The notes below the pieces were generated by a model. That model was not told where the DNA came from and searched no databases. It was given only the letters and a program-made list of their open reading frames with translations. This document shows, piece by piece, positions 34,501-45,248 of a stretch of 64,000 nt of DNA; within the stretch, counting starts at the first letter, position 1, and each line of letters begins with the position of its first letter. The translations under genes and the position numbers were made by a program. Location: NCBI GenBank assembly GCA_022494885.1, contig JAGVSM010003684.1:124001-188000 (forward strand). The letters are read 5' to 3'. This stretch comes from Micrasema longulum. Lineage: Eukaryota > Arthropoda > Insecta > Trichoptera > Brachycentridae.

Positions 34501-37500
34501 ATAACAGGGTACCTTTATAGAAGAGTTATTGAAGCCTACTGCTAAAAGACTGGAGTCTTCGGATATATCTGCGCATGTTACATTATGTAAAGAATTCAGC
34601 AATGTATAACAGCAAATAGAGGGTAAGCAATCGGGACCAAGAGCAACTCTTTTTGATGATTCCCGAAGAGCTCGGGCTTTTTCCACTTTGTCAGTTTCTT
34701 TTCTGTTGACAGTGTAAAAACAGTCCTTCAAATTGCACTAATTTATTACCATGATTATACATATTAAATACTATGTTCCAACTCCATGGGACTTACATAT
34801 GAGCCCATCGCAAATAAAGCGACAAAGTGGTCAAACTTTTGTTTTCAAAGTATTAACTCTATGGGCTTTTTATCTATTTTTTTTTTTAATAAACTGGTTT
34901 GATAAGTTTAATGAACATTGATGTTTTGTACAAAAAGAACCAGGAAAAAAAGATTTTGGATTATACTGATTACAGAAATGTAATATCAGTTAGTTCACGT
35001 CACCAGCAATGGGCTCATAATGTCCTGTGATAAATTGTGACATTCACAATTTAAATACACAATGCTTAAATAATAATGATTCCCATGCTCTTTCTCAATA
35101 TAATAGTAATCATTGACATAATAATACATAGACATGCCCTTAGCCCTCGAAACTGATGATACGTAACCCATGCCCAATGCACAGTTATGCCCAACGCGAA
35201 TTTAGTCATTCTTTGACCACCAGCTAGGCGTAACGTTTGGAATCGAAACAAAAATGCCTACTTGTGTCATGAAAATGCGTAAAAACCTTTCAGATAAACA
35301 TTGTGTATTGTGTAACAGGATTGTGTAACTTTTCATGGATAAATTTTGTAAATTTTTTTGTTGTTCATGAGTGATTAAACAAAGCTTAAAACAATTAATG
35401 TAAACGTAAATTATTGTAAACGTAAAAACTATGCCTAGCCATTGCGAAGCTCTTTTTAGTTACAGTGGTGCACTGATAGGGATACGTTTTTAAAATATAA
35501 TAAACGTTTGTTAATATTTTTTTTCATTCCTAAAAATCCAGTGACAAGAAATAAATGGGTAGAAATTATAAGAATTCAAGGAAAGAACCTGATTGGGATC
35601 CACCAAAAACGAATGTTGATTTTTAACATTAAAATACAAACTTTTTTAAGTACCAAAAATGAGTATCCTTCAATTTTTGGTAGCATATGCATGCTCGTTG
35701 AATGCAGCTCTGGTTTAATTAAACAGTACTTAGTAACTATGGATACGTTTTCGTGTCACTGATTTTAAAATATTTTACTCTATAGGGCATTGTCCATGTA
35801 TTAAATGTCAATGATAGTAATTCATAATTATTGAAATTATTTATTTAAACACCCTGTAGGCTTTGGTTGTACTTGAAGCAAAAATAAAAACAAAAGGAAG
35901 AAATAAAAATTAGTGAAGAAGTTTAAAAAAAACATGTTTACATATTATTAAAAATATATGGGCATATACAACACATGTACACATATATTCTACTGAAGAG
36001 AACAAAAGTGCATATTTTCCTATCAACTTTTAGGCAGAAAAAAATCATTTTGTGGTTCCATGGATAGTGTTGTAGACTCACAGATCAAAGATCTGAGGTT
36101 CACAACCCGCTCTACCACAACTTTATTCCCGTTTTCTAGAAGTGAGCTATTTACAACTCGTTGAAAATGGCCACCAAGTTGAAATATTTGGGTAAATTAA
36201 AAGAACCCAAATGTATCTTTTATAAATAAAAAAAGATTACAAAAAAAAAAAACAATACCGTAAAAAATACATGGTTAGACTAAAGATCTTCACATAATCA
36301 ATGATAACAATAAATAATAATTTAATAAAATAATTACACACAAATAGAAATTACCTAAATATTGAATAAAAATTAAACAATATTAAATACAATTACTATA
36401 TTGAGTTTTTCTACTGACATTTCTTGGTGGAACTGCATTTTAATTATAATGATAAAAATACATATATAGTTTTATTCCACTTTTATTAAAAGTGTTAAAA
36501 AGTATTTAATAAAGGTGGAGTAAAACTATATACTTATTTTTATTATTATAAAATACAATTACATCAATAAATGTCATCTGAGTTTTTATCATACATCTCT
36601 CCCAATAACTTACCTAAAATAAAAGAATAACCGAAATGGGTTGACAAATTCATTAAAAAATATGAAAAAATAATTAGAATATTATGTACTCACAAATCAG
36701 GTAATGGCATTCTATCAACAGGGGGTGCATTAGGATCAGATTTTGTTTTCTTTGAAAAAAGGGGATCCTTTTTGCTTTTCTTTTTTTTAGGTTTGTCCGG
36801 AGTTTCCTCTGTTTCGTCATCTTCCTCAACGGGTACAGTGAGACTTTGAATATCAGGCTCCTTCAACAACCCGTAGTAAACTTTGGTACGATTATCTAAA
36901 AATAAATAAAATCAGATTTAATACATATAACTAATAAAAAAAATCCACTGAAATAGTGATTCAATGAGATCTATGTATACCGAATCTTTATTAGGGTCAT
37001 AAGTTTTGGTAGTGACAGCATCGTCCTGGCTTGAACTCTAATAACACTGGTCTGCAAAAAAAAATAATTTTTGACACCATTCCTGCGGGGGGGGGGATTC
37101 TTACGTAAAATTACTTTCTGAATTCGAATATAACCCCCGTTTTCCCTTCACCCACCCTTCTCAGGGGAGCCCTTTCTGATTATAATTTTAGGATCATGAA
37201 TTTGATTTGGAGTGGTAAATATGATTATATAAAAATTGTTATACATTTACAGAACAAAAAAATTCAAGATTATAATCACTCACCATGTTTGGAAGCTTCT
37301 CCCATAAGTCCCCCCGCTGTGGCAAGAACCTGTTTTCTATTTCTTGCTCCTCCTTCATATAACTCCAGATGAAGTCGATTATTGACAATGTTTGATACGA
37401 TTGAAGAGTTTTTTTGTTCATGTAAGTGTCTCTTAAGAAGCGAAGATATGTCTCGAGAAATTTGAATGACAAATTTATTGGAGCTGTTGAACAAAAATTG

Positions 37501-38818
37501 AAATATTTTAAGCTTATCAAGGTTTTAAACTCATTAAATTTTTAGTATGCATGGTAAATTAGAATTGTTTTAAGTCTTTTTTATCTCTAAATTAACAATA
37601 AATTCCATGAAAATAATATTTTATATGAAAATTTTAATGCTTCTTTTACATAATTTGTTGGCCTCGTGGTGTAGTGGTTAGCGCATTTGCCTACCATGCA
37701 AGAGGTCTCGGGTTCGATTCCTGGCATGGTTGAGATGAAATATTTATTTAAAAAGGTGTTTTTAAACTAGAATCCCTGGTCGTAAGACTGATCATCTTAC
37801 CTTCATGTAACAAAAATGATCTTGATTGTTGCGATTTGTATACCAATGCAGTGCCCTATGCACCTTTAGGTGCGGAAAGGGAATGATGATGATGGAATTA
37901 TAATGCATGTGTGTAATGTTGTTATCTGGTAGGAAATATTATAAAAAATTAGGCAGTCCTCGACTTTTATCCATTCTGCTTTTGTGGCGACGAAATCAAA
38001 CTCAATGTTTGATTTTTATATTTTTTGAAATTAGATTTTAAATAAATACAACAATTTTGCAAACATATTTTTTTCACATATTTTAGAAATAGTAAGGATC
38101 AACTGTGCTTACTTAAATGTTTCTGCCAGGTCATCTTTATTGATTTGAGTTTTGCTCGTTATTTGTGAGAATTTTTTAATGTCATCTTGATAAAACACTT
38201 CCTGCTCTGGTCCAAACTGATCAAGCAAGTTTTTGGCATGCTCTATGTGATCATTTAAGATCAACTCCATATACAAGTGGATTAATACTGGATACAAAAT
38301 TGTGGACAATTCGTGCTGTAAAATATAATTAATCATGTACTTTGACTTGAGCACGTAATTAAACCCCTAAGAGATTTAATTTCACTGTAAATTAAACAAA
38401 AGGGCATTGCAATAGTAAATTTAATTGTACCTTGTATATATCCAAGGAGCTCTCTACGAACTTCTTTAACCCTTCAAATGCATAAGTGTAAGAAGAGGGG
38501 TCCCCTTCACTATGATAGGCTGATAAAGCATTGTTAATTTCAATATCCGATTGGGCATCGATTGACGGAAGAGTAACATCAGTTAAATTTGCTTCCTTTC
38601 TTAATAACTCCTCGGTCCCCTAAAATAAAATATACAAGTCCAGATATTTCTGATAAGAAATAAATTAGAATGTTCTGACAATGCATTGTTTGAAGACAAG
38701 ACACTAGATTTCCACCCTTATAAATATGACTACAATAATAAGCCTTCATTTTTACCTTTAAATTATATTTTCTCAGTAACTGGAGAACCGCAACTAAGGA
38801 AGGATTTTTATCGGACAT
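31569..38818 (-). CDS. Taf5: Transcription initiation factor TFIID subunit 5
   Basis: Twelve exons in transcript order are 38756-38818, 38431-38619, 38113-38315, 37284-37483, 36694-36895, 34513-34702, 34325-34400, 33672-33809, 32996-33189, 32615-32728, 32117-32294 and 31569-31780. They sum to 652 codons plus stop with consistent phases and GT-AG borders. The N-terminus has a LisH motif (VAVLQLLRKYNLKGTEELL). Next come the helical NTD2 domain (HELSTILYPVLIHLYMEL; FVIQISRDISSLLKRHL), a Lys-rich linker, the GPDCLPSICCYTLLN block, and a WD40 propeller ([34 protein letters not shown]). The end, HFTRRNLLLAIG, is the family's usual terminus. TAF5 scaffolds TFIID in the nucleus. The start MSDKNPSLVAVLQ matches the family. 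Introns, especially the 2-kb intron 5, are full of repeats. Confidence 0.96.
32435..32530 (-). repeat. Penelope-like terminal-repeat fragment (TAF5 intron 10)
   Basis: On the minus strand, CCAGTCAC, GATGAAAATTATAAATAAAA and ACTAAATAAGT align with the arm of the 6480-7950 element, starting inside the hammerhead. The ribozyme 5' half is lost. Confidence 0.55.
35150..35670 (+). repeat. Dispersed repeat R3, longest copy (TAF5 intron 5)
   Basis: Shares blocks with 62080-62480 and, inverted, 30206-30395: CCCAACGCGAATTTAGTC, GATAAACATTGT, GTTCATGAGT, TTGCGAAGCTCTTTTTA, GTGCACTGATAGG and TACCAAAAATGAGTATCC. About 500 bp, with no open frame and no clear terminal repeats. Confidence 0.7.
36048..36235 (+). 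repeat. tRNA-like SINE, family S1 (TAF5 intron 5)
   Basis: The head TTTGTGGTTCCATGGATAGT, B-box region CTGAGGTTCACAACCC, and the S1 body (ACTCGTTGAAAATGGCCACC) are present. It is antisense to TAF5. Confidence 0.7.
36413..36578. mobile_element. Foldback derived from Penelope-like arms (TAF5 intron 5)
   Basis: The left half (GACATTTCTTGGTGGAACTG ... ATATAGTTTTATTCCACTTT) and right half (AAGGTGGAGTAAAACTATAT ... AAATGTC) are inverted copies. The unit sequence is the same as the outer arm of the element at 6480-7950, without the hammerhead. It appears to be two arms joined head to head with the interior lost. Confidence 0.6.
37660..37897 (+). repeat. tRNA-like SINE, family S2 (TAF5 intron 3)
   Basis: The head TTGGCCTCGTGGTGTAGTGG, A-box-like GTGTAGTGGTTAGCGC, anticodon-like arm TTGC-CTACCAT-GCAA and an intact B box GGGTTCGATTCC are followed by a 160-bp body ending GATGATGATGG. 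The 5' and 3' ends of the tRNA-like part do not pair, so it is not a functional tRNA. A diverged copy is at 54695-54895. Confidence 0.75.
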
Positions 38819-39237
38819 AATTAATTGACTTTCATAAAATGTTAGTACAGCAGGTAATTTTGTTTCCTTGAATGAAGGTTAGCACCAAGCGGTAGAGATT
38901 TTAGTACAAGCAATAAATTGCCCCAAATTACTAAAAAGTTTTATATTTATCGGATTACAGATTTTATTAGACACTGACAAAATCAAAAACAGAAAAGGAG
39001 AAGCCGTCAAGAAACTGCGACAAATAGAACATTTCACAATCAACCAAAATAACAAATAACACAGATCATAATCACATCATAATGCAAAATAATTTCACAA
39101 GCCAAAACCACAGACTTCCTTCACAAACCATAGACAAGATAATCTGAAAATAATGTATAAAGTTTAAAATTCATTTTTGCTTGCGTTTCTGAACACGGGC
39201 GGCATTTTTGAAAACCGATAATATAATTGTGTTTTTC

Positions 39238-39430
39238 CAGATACGCCGCCTGGTCTAATGGTCAGCGCGTTTGCCTAGCATGCAATATGTTTCCGGTTAA
39301 ATTTCCAGGATGGTTGACACGAAATTTACATTTAAAAAAGTTCTGTAAGAGCGTTCCTCGTATATATTTAATAAAAGATTTTCGGAAAACAAGTACTGTC
39401 TGTTGGTAAATGATGTTATAAGGTATATAA
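39238..39430 (+). repeat. tRNA-like head (S2-like) joined to fragment P1
   Basis: CCGCCTGGTCTAATGGTCAG and the following GCGCGTTTGCCTAGCATGCA resemble the S2 head, with a damaged B box. At 39368-39430 the sequence encodes KIFGKQVLSVGK before a stop, matching the minus-strand fragment at 27076-27205. Confidence 0.45.
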
Positions 39431-39632
39431 AAAATAATCTGCTTCTTCTTAGTTTTTTATTGGCTTTTTTCACCCCTAACTGCGGTGTTCTAGGCAGTGT
39501 CAAGTTTGAGATAGTCTTATTAAAATATTTACACATTGCTAGTACTTTACATACAAGTTAGTGTGTTAGTATTTAATATAACATACACTTTACATAATAT
39601 ATGACTTATTTACAACTTAATACCATTTATAG

Positions 39633-39956
39633 CTACATATTTACATATTTTTTAAAAATACATTTATTGGGTGGGGACAAAAGAGTTAAAATATTAGTAG
39701 GGAATGGGGCGCTGATTTTGGAAAGGTCAGATAGGAACTCAGGATAACAATCATTTATGGGGCATCCAAAGAAAATATGATTTAGATCTTTCTCCTCAAG
39801 CTGACATTCGCACATGGCAGAGTCCCGGACATGGATTCTAAACAAATGAGAACTATTACAACAATGTCCATTGCGCATTTTGCATATAGAAGATGTCTCA
39901 ATTTTTTTCAGAATCACTTTGGAGAACCAAGGCTTTTCTGTTACATTTGGTTTCAA
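39633..39956 (-). pseudogene. Jockey-like retrotransposon C-terminal fragment
   Basis: The minus strand encodes ~107 codons with ICKMRNGHCCNSSHLFRI and CECQLEEKDLNHIFFGCP. This is the R.GH....HL.RI......C.C...E...H..F.CP pattern found after the RNase H domain of jockey/R1-type elements. The RT part is absent. Confidence 0.75.
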
Positions 39957-40046
39957 TAGGAAAAAGTGTCTTCCCTTGGCTTGGGAGGAGGCTACCCATT
40001 ATTCTGAGTGAATTCATTCGACTACATTACTGCATTCGGGCTTTCA

Positions 40047-40079
40047 GTCGACTACATTTACCCATCGAATGTAGTCGAC
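40047..40079. repeat. 12-bp perfect inverted repeat
   Basis: GTCGACTACATT and AATGTAGTCGAC are separated by 9 bp. An extra GTCGACTAC-like copy lies nearby at 40018-40026. It is about 380 bp upstream of the LYPLAL1-like start; function unknown. Confidence 0.5.
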
Positions 40080-40455
40080 TACTTTCATCGGTAGTTCTGT
40101 TCTGTCATAGTTCTACAATATCTCTGAGTCTCTGAGTTCTGTAGTCTGTGAATCTGGTGGTTTTTTGTGTGGTGTCGGATTTGAATTACAAACGCTTTGC
40201 TAATTAAAAAAGATAATCTGAAAACAGGTGAAAACACTGAAAACTAATATAAAAATTGTAGTGAATTGCATGGTTGTTTACTCGTAGGGCTTTCTCCTTT
40301 TCAACAGAACCGATTTGTAGTTAATGAAAAATACATGTATCGACATTAGTTTTGAGGTTACAATATTACGCCAAAAGCATAATATAAACATCGTAAGGTT
40401 TACTTTTAAGTCGATTCTAATATTTATTATGATTTTCCGAAAATGGTACGCAGTG

Positions 40456-43400
40456 ATGGCAAGACAATTAAAACCCGTTCACGTAATTAAAAACACTGGA
40501 GGCAAGCACACTGGAACAGTATTTTTCTTTCATGGATCTGGTAGGTTATGATAATAATTAAAAATAAATAGTGGTATTTTCATTTTTTTTTAAATTTAAT
40601 TATTTATTTATTCAAGGTTCGACAGCAGAGGCTATGAGGTATGGTGTAGCTGCAACGATAGGAAAAGACTTCTCATTTCCCCATATAAAGGTTGTGTTTC
40701 CTACTGCACCTTTGCAGCCCTACACTCCATTTGATGGTGAATTAAGTAATGTTTGGTTTGATCGACTTGCCATTAGTTCTTCAGTTCCTGAAGTTTCTGA
40801 CAGCATTCAAGAAATCGGATTAGATATCCAACAGTTAATTAAAAATGAAAATGATGGTGGTATTCCAAATAACAGAATTATTGTAGGTATGTAAAGTAAA
40901 AATAATAATTCTTCTATTTATCATTGCACAAAAAGCTTTAGTAAAGATTATCCTGAAAGCCTCAGTCAGTACGAGCTCCCTCGACATTGAGGAAAAACCT
41001 TATGTTATGACAAACAAACAAATTTATGCAAAAGTTTTACTGATGAATGCATACAAAAATTATTCAATACCCTTCATGACACCAAACACAATTACTAGTG
41101 GGAAGATGTGCACAGTTTGATAAGTGCATCAGTCCAAATAGGTAGAAAGATGTATTTATTTGTCAGTTAAATGTGTTTTTATTATGTTTTATATTTATTT
41201 GAGATTATGATTTAATTATGTTTAATAAGGCATGTTTCAAAATTATATACAATGTCTCCCTCGGCATGGGACACCCCGGTGAGGGAACATTATCTTTAAT
41301 ATAAAAAAGTAATACATAAAAGAACAAATAAAATTAATAAATACCTTTACGCTCACCTAATGGTACATAATGCATTTAATTGGTACATCAATTACAGCGT
41401 GTGTCGATCATTTGTTATAAATGTGTGGTCTTTCACATCAAATACCAATCCAGGAACAGTTATGTTTTTAGCAGTGAAGTAGATATTTCATGTTTTCATC
41501 TTTCTTTGTAAGGAATCGAATCCCATAGAAAAACAGTACACTATAAGACTAACAATAATATTATATGTTCAGGTGGTTTTTCTATGGGAGGTGCTCTTGC
41601 GTTTCATGTTGGATTAAGATGGAATACTGATGTTGCTGGAGTTTTTGCTCTTTCTTCTTTTCTTAATAAAGATTCTGCTGTTTATAAACACCTTCAAAAT
41701 AATCCTACAAGCAGTAAGTACTTATTTTTAATAATATCTCAGATTTTTTTGCTCTTCTTTATATTTATGTTTGATAATTAAAAAGAATAACTAATTTAAT
41801 TCTCTGTGTCCACTATCCATGTTGTATATTCATATAAGTACTCCTCATTGGATGACACATTCAGTTTCTATTAGAATTTATAGTTGCTTTACAAAACAAT
41901 TCTCTTTGTCCGTGATACAAATGATAAGGACTAGGGACTTCAATAAGTTCTCGCTGTTCCCCGACAGATAGTGTTACCTTAGCCTTTTTACATCGGGCAA
42001 TACTACAGTGAACTTCGTTGTGAAGATCCACCATTGGGTTTGAAATGACAGTATATGTTATTCCATTGAAGTGCAGGATACCTGAGTTCTTTCCTAGGAC
42101 CTTGGGCAGGCAGGGTGCAAACGAACAATATTTGCGGCAGGTGTGGTTCAAAAGAATGTCCTTTGGCAACCGGAACGCAGTGGAATTATAGTATGTTTTC
42201 TTTTAATTGTTCATTGCGCACAAAGAGAACAAAACTGAACTATGGTCAGTTGTTGTCGGGTGGCTTTTTTGCTATGTGCATAGCGTACTTTTAACAGCTT
42301 TTTAAAACAACCAATAACGGCTTCTATAAATTTAAAAATAGTACATGAAGCACTTCTAACCTTTCAAATCAATCAACCACGGTTTTCTGTAAATTTTAAA
42401 ATCAGTCCACTTTTAAAAGCTTTTTATATCAACCTACCTATAAGTTTCGAAATTGTTCAGGAAGCACTTTTAACGGCTTTTTAAATCAATCAACCGCAGT
42501 TCCTATAAATTTCAAAATTAGTCCACGGGGCACATTTAACAGCTTTTTAAATCAAGCATCATAGTTTCAATCATTTCAAAATTAGTCCATAGAACACTTT
42601 TAACAGTTTTTTTTAAAGATGCGCTATGAAATTGTTTCGCGCAAGAACCGGGGTTCGCGACTGAGATCGTAATGGGATTTGGGGCGCAAGTACTGGCTGT
42701 GACGATGGGATCAATTTGAGCACTTTAGTGACCTCTGTTGTGAAAACGTGTGTCTGAGACGCAACAAAAAGCAACATTGTAACACTTTAAATTTGGTTTG
42801 GTCGGACATAGGTCTGACCTGGTTCGCCGCGTGCCAAGGATTGCCTGCGCGTGGGGGACGAGCTTCAATACGACGCGAGTCGCTAGGAACGTGCGGTACT
42901 AGATATTCATTGTCCAGCATTCAACGCATGGTGCAGTGGTGTTCACATTTTTACAAAGGAATGGCGAGAATCATTTCTCGACAGAACCTACCAAAATGGA
43001 CAAGGACAGATTCCTGCGCATAACGAAGTTATGTATGAAAAATTATTTCAGGGACATACCACGCTCATACGTCAGTGATACAGGGTTAAAATACTTATTT
43101 ATATTCAATCTAATATTGTTAATATTTTACTACCCACTACATATAATTTTATATTTAACTGCTAAAACACATTTAATTTTAAGTTTTTACAATCCTATGG
43201 TGTTCATGTTTTTTATTTAATTTTGAAAATCATAGTCTATATTATTTTATTTGTTTTAACATGTTATTGGAGTAGCAAAATATTTCTGTAATGTAGGTAC
43301 ACATTGAGTTTGTTCATAACACAGGTAGAAAAATACAACATACGAAGAACTAACATAATATTATAGGCTCAAATAATGAATTCTGACTTTATGTGTAATT

Positions 43401-45248
43401 TTTATTTTATTTGTTTTAAAATACTAGATCCATCAATTTTTTTATTTTTTTATTTATTTACAATTTAAAAAAAACCCATTAGGTTTACATTAAAAAATTA
43501 ATATTGTCTAGTCATTTTATGTCTCGTCTAGTCTAGTTAGTTCAGTCATCATGTGCTTTTTCAGATTGATTTTAAATTTATCTCCAGTAAAAGTTTTCAA
43601 GTAGTAAGGTAGGTCGTTGTAGTGTTTAAGTCCATTATGTAGTATTTTTGACTGTCCTGTGTTTGTCTTTACTTTTTCAATATGATAGTGTTGTTGTTGT
43701 CTGGTGTTATATTAGTGTATGTCAGCATTTTTGACTAATATTATGTCGTCGTCTTGTATGTTTCCCAGTGTTATTTTGTGCACAATTTTCAAGGTCTCAA
43801 TTTTATCAGTTTCTATCAAACTGGTGTGTTTTGTACAGTTCAGTCGTAAAGGTCAGGTAGGGTAGGTTGTATGTTAGTTTAAGAATTTTATTTTGTTGTC
43901 TTGTGTTGTATTCTTGCTATGTCTGTCTTGTTACCAGTTCCCCAGAAGGCGATCATGTAACTCAATTTACTTTTGACATAGGCTTCGTACATCATAATTT
44001 TTTCCTTTTTTGGTACAAAATCTTTAATTTTGTAGAAGAGGCTATGTAGTGATGCCATTACTTTAATGAGTCCGTCTATGTGTTTTGTCCATTTTAATTG
44101 TCTGTCCATTTTGAGTCCTAGGTAAGTCACATAGAGTCCAAAACCTTGTTAATATTGCAACTATATAAACAATAGTAGATTTACTTTATCGGATTGTGGT
44201 CCCGTGGTTAGTGTTGTGGACTCGTAGATCAAAGGCCTGAGGTTTGAATTCCGGACTACCACAACTTGATTCCCATTTTCAAATAGTGAGTTATATACAA
44301 CTCGTTAAGAATGGCCCCCAAAATTTAAATATTTGGTAAAGCATAGGAATGCAAATGTTTCTTTAAAAAAAGCATATAGTAAATTTTAACAGACCTAATA
44401 ATAATAACGAAAAAATTGTGATAGTAATAGATGATCTCTCAGGTCGTGTGGATTTCCGTGACTGTCTAACTAGAGTTTATTACCCCGTTTTATCATACTA
44501 TTTACTTAAGTAGGTATGTATGTACCTTAGAGTATGTACATTGTTTAAAAAGTATCTGTTAAAATACCATTTTACCAAATTCTTACTCCCGAATAAGGAT
44601 GTAAAAGTACGTAATTTTGACAAAAGGTGCAGTAAAATACATGTAATTTTCATAAATAACAGTAATTTTACCGAGGAACATTGAGACTTTTTCTAAGTTT
44701 TTTTTTTACTTAGTTTATCTAACCTAAACACATTGTTTTAGCTTTTACCCAACAAATAAGTTAATTGAGTGTAGAAACTGTTTACTGACATGAAGATAAT
44801 GTCATTTTTATAAATTGTGAACTAAAAACTCTTTATTAGTTTTTTGCTACTTTTAAAAAGTCATTAGTTTTTTTACAATTATATTTCACGATTTTTATGG
44901 TATTTTGTGTCATAAAATCGATTCCCTCAAAAAAGTTACAATTATGATGGGGGTGTAGTGGTAAACATATAAAATATATATAAAAAATGTAAAAAAACAT
45001 TAGAAAGCATAAAAAAACATTAGAAAGCATAAAAAAGCATTTAAATTCCAGCCCCTGAACTTCTCCAGTTTCACGGAAAGAGTGATGATTTAGTTCCTAT
45101 AGAATCAGGAAAAGAAACATTTCAAAACTTGACAAACCTTGGTGTTAAAGGCGAATTCATCACAGAAGAATTTACAGATCATACTGTAACACGACCAGAA
45201 TTATATAAAGTGCATTCATGGATTTTAAATCGACTACAAGATGTTTGA
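40456..45248 (+). CDS. LYPLAL1: LYPLAL1-like acyl-protein thioesterase
   Basis: Exons 40456-40540, 40617-40886, 41573-41713 and 45052-45248 encode 230 residues; all three introns are phase 1 with GT-AG ends. The alpha/beta-hydrolase features are clear: HGSG near the N-terminus, the nucleophile elbow GFSMGG with Ser122, Asp177 in HGKSDDLVP, and His209 in [10 protein letters not shown]. The block [18 protein letters not shown] identifies the LYPLAL1 branch rather than APT1/APT2. Family enzymes hydrolyse thioester or ester acyl groups in the cytosol; substrates of LYPLAL1 are less certain. The start at 40456 ([10 protein letters not shown]) matches family length, but in-frame ATGs at 40429 and 40324 could add 9 or 44 residues. 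Intron 3 (3.3 kb) holds several transposon remnants and a tandem array. AATAAA is at 45394-45399. Confidence 0.93.
41861..42169 (-). pseudogene. FLYWCH-like zinc-finger fragment, probably transposon-derived
   Basis: A minus-strand frame of ~100 codons contains [25 protein letters not shown] and YHLYH. The G..Y...C.....C.A......H..H layout resembles FLYWCH zinc fingers, which often accompany MULE-type transposases. There is no proper ATG (the first codon at 42169 is TTG) and no transposase beside it. The frame stays open and lies in intron 3 of the LYPLAL1-like gene, antisense to it. Confidence 0.4.
42288..42620. repeat. Diverged tandem array, ~57-66 bp unit
   Basis: Five full units and one partial begin with CTTTTAACRGCTTTTTAAAT-like sequence at about 42288, 42353, 42410, 42468, 42533 and 42597. 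Each continues with CAATCAACC, a TATAAATTTCAAAATT-like block and AGTCCA. Units differ by substitutions and small indels, so the array is old. Confidence 0.8.
42621..43060. other. GC-richer segment of unknown origin
   Basis: This block in LYPLAL1-like intron 3 has markedly higher GC than its flanks and short overlapping open frames on both strands. No protein family is recognised in any frame. It directly follows the tandem array, and the two may belong to one element. Confidence 0.35.
43540..44130 (-). mobile_element. Non-LTR retrotransposon 3' remnant (CR1-like)
   Basis: The minus strand encodes [38 protein letters not shown] and, after frameshifts, [20 protein letters not shown]. This is the RT thumb and C-terminal region of a CR1/jockey-like ORF2. 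The element is 5'-truncated and broken. It is antisense to the LYPLAL1-like gene. Confidence 0.75.
44192..44372 (+). repeat. tRNA-like SINE, family S1 (LYPLAL1-like intron 3)
   Basis: The head GATTGTGGTCCCGTGGTTAG, B-box-like region GAGGTTTGAATTCC and the S1 body are present. Confidence 0.72.

Larger units (their letters stand above)
38819..40455. promoter_or_regulatory. Shared upstream region of TAF5 and LYPLAL1-like gene
   Basis: The two genes diverge from this 1.6-kb interval, so both promoters lie here. It also contains an S2-like SINE head at 39238-39345, coding-like fragment P1 (39368-39430), a non-LTR tail (39633-39956), and a perfect 12-bp inverted repeat (40047-40058/40068-40079). 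The non-LTR insertion sits between the two promoters. Transcription starts cannot be placed. Confidence 0.45.

Noticed and set aside
37666..37738. Functional tRNA gene (Gly-like anticodon loop, good A and B boxes)
   Set aside because: The 5' and 3' ends cannot form an acceptor stem, and the unit continues into a repeated SINE body with a diverged sister copy at 54695.
42748..43023. Gene-like plus-strand frame in a GC-rich block
   Set aside because: No recognisable domain, overlapping frames open on both strands because of base composition, and intronic position.
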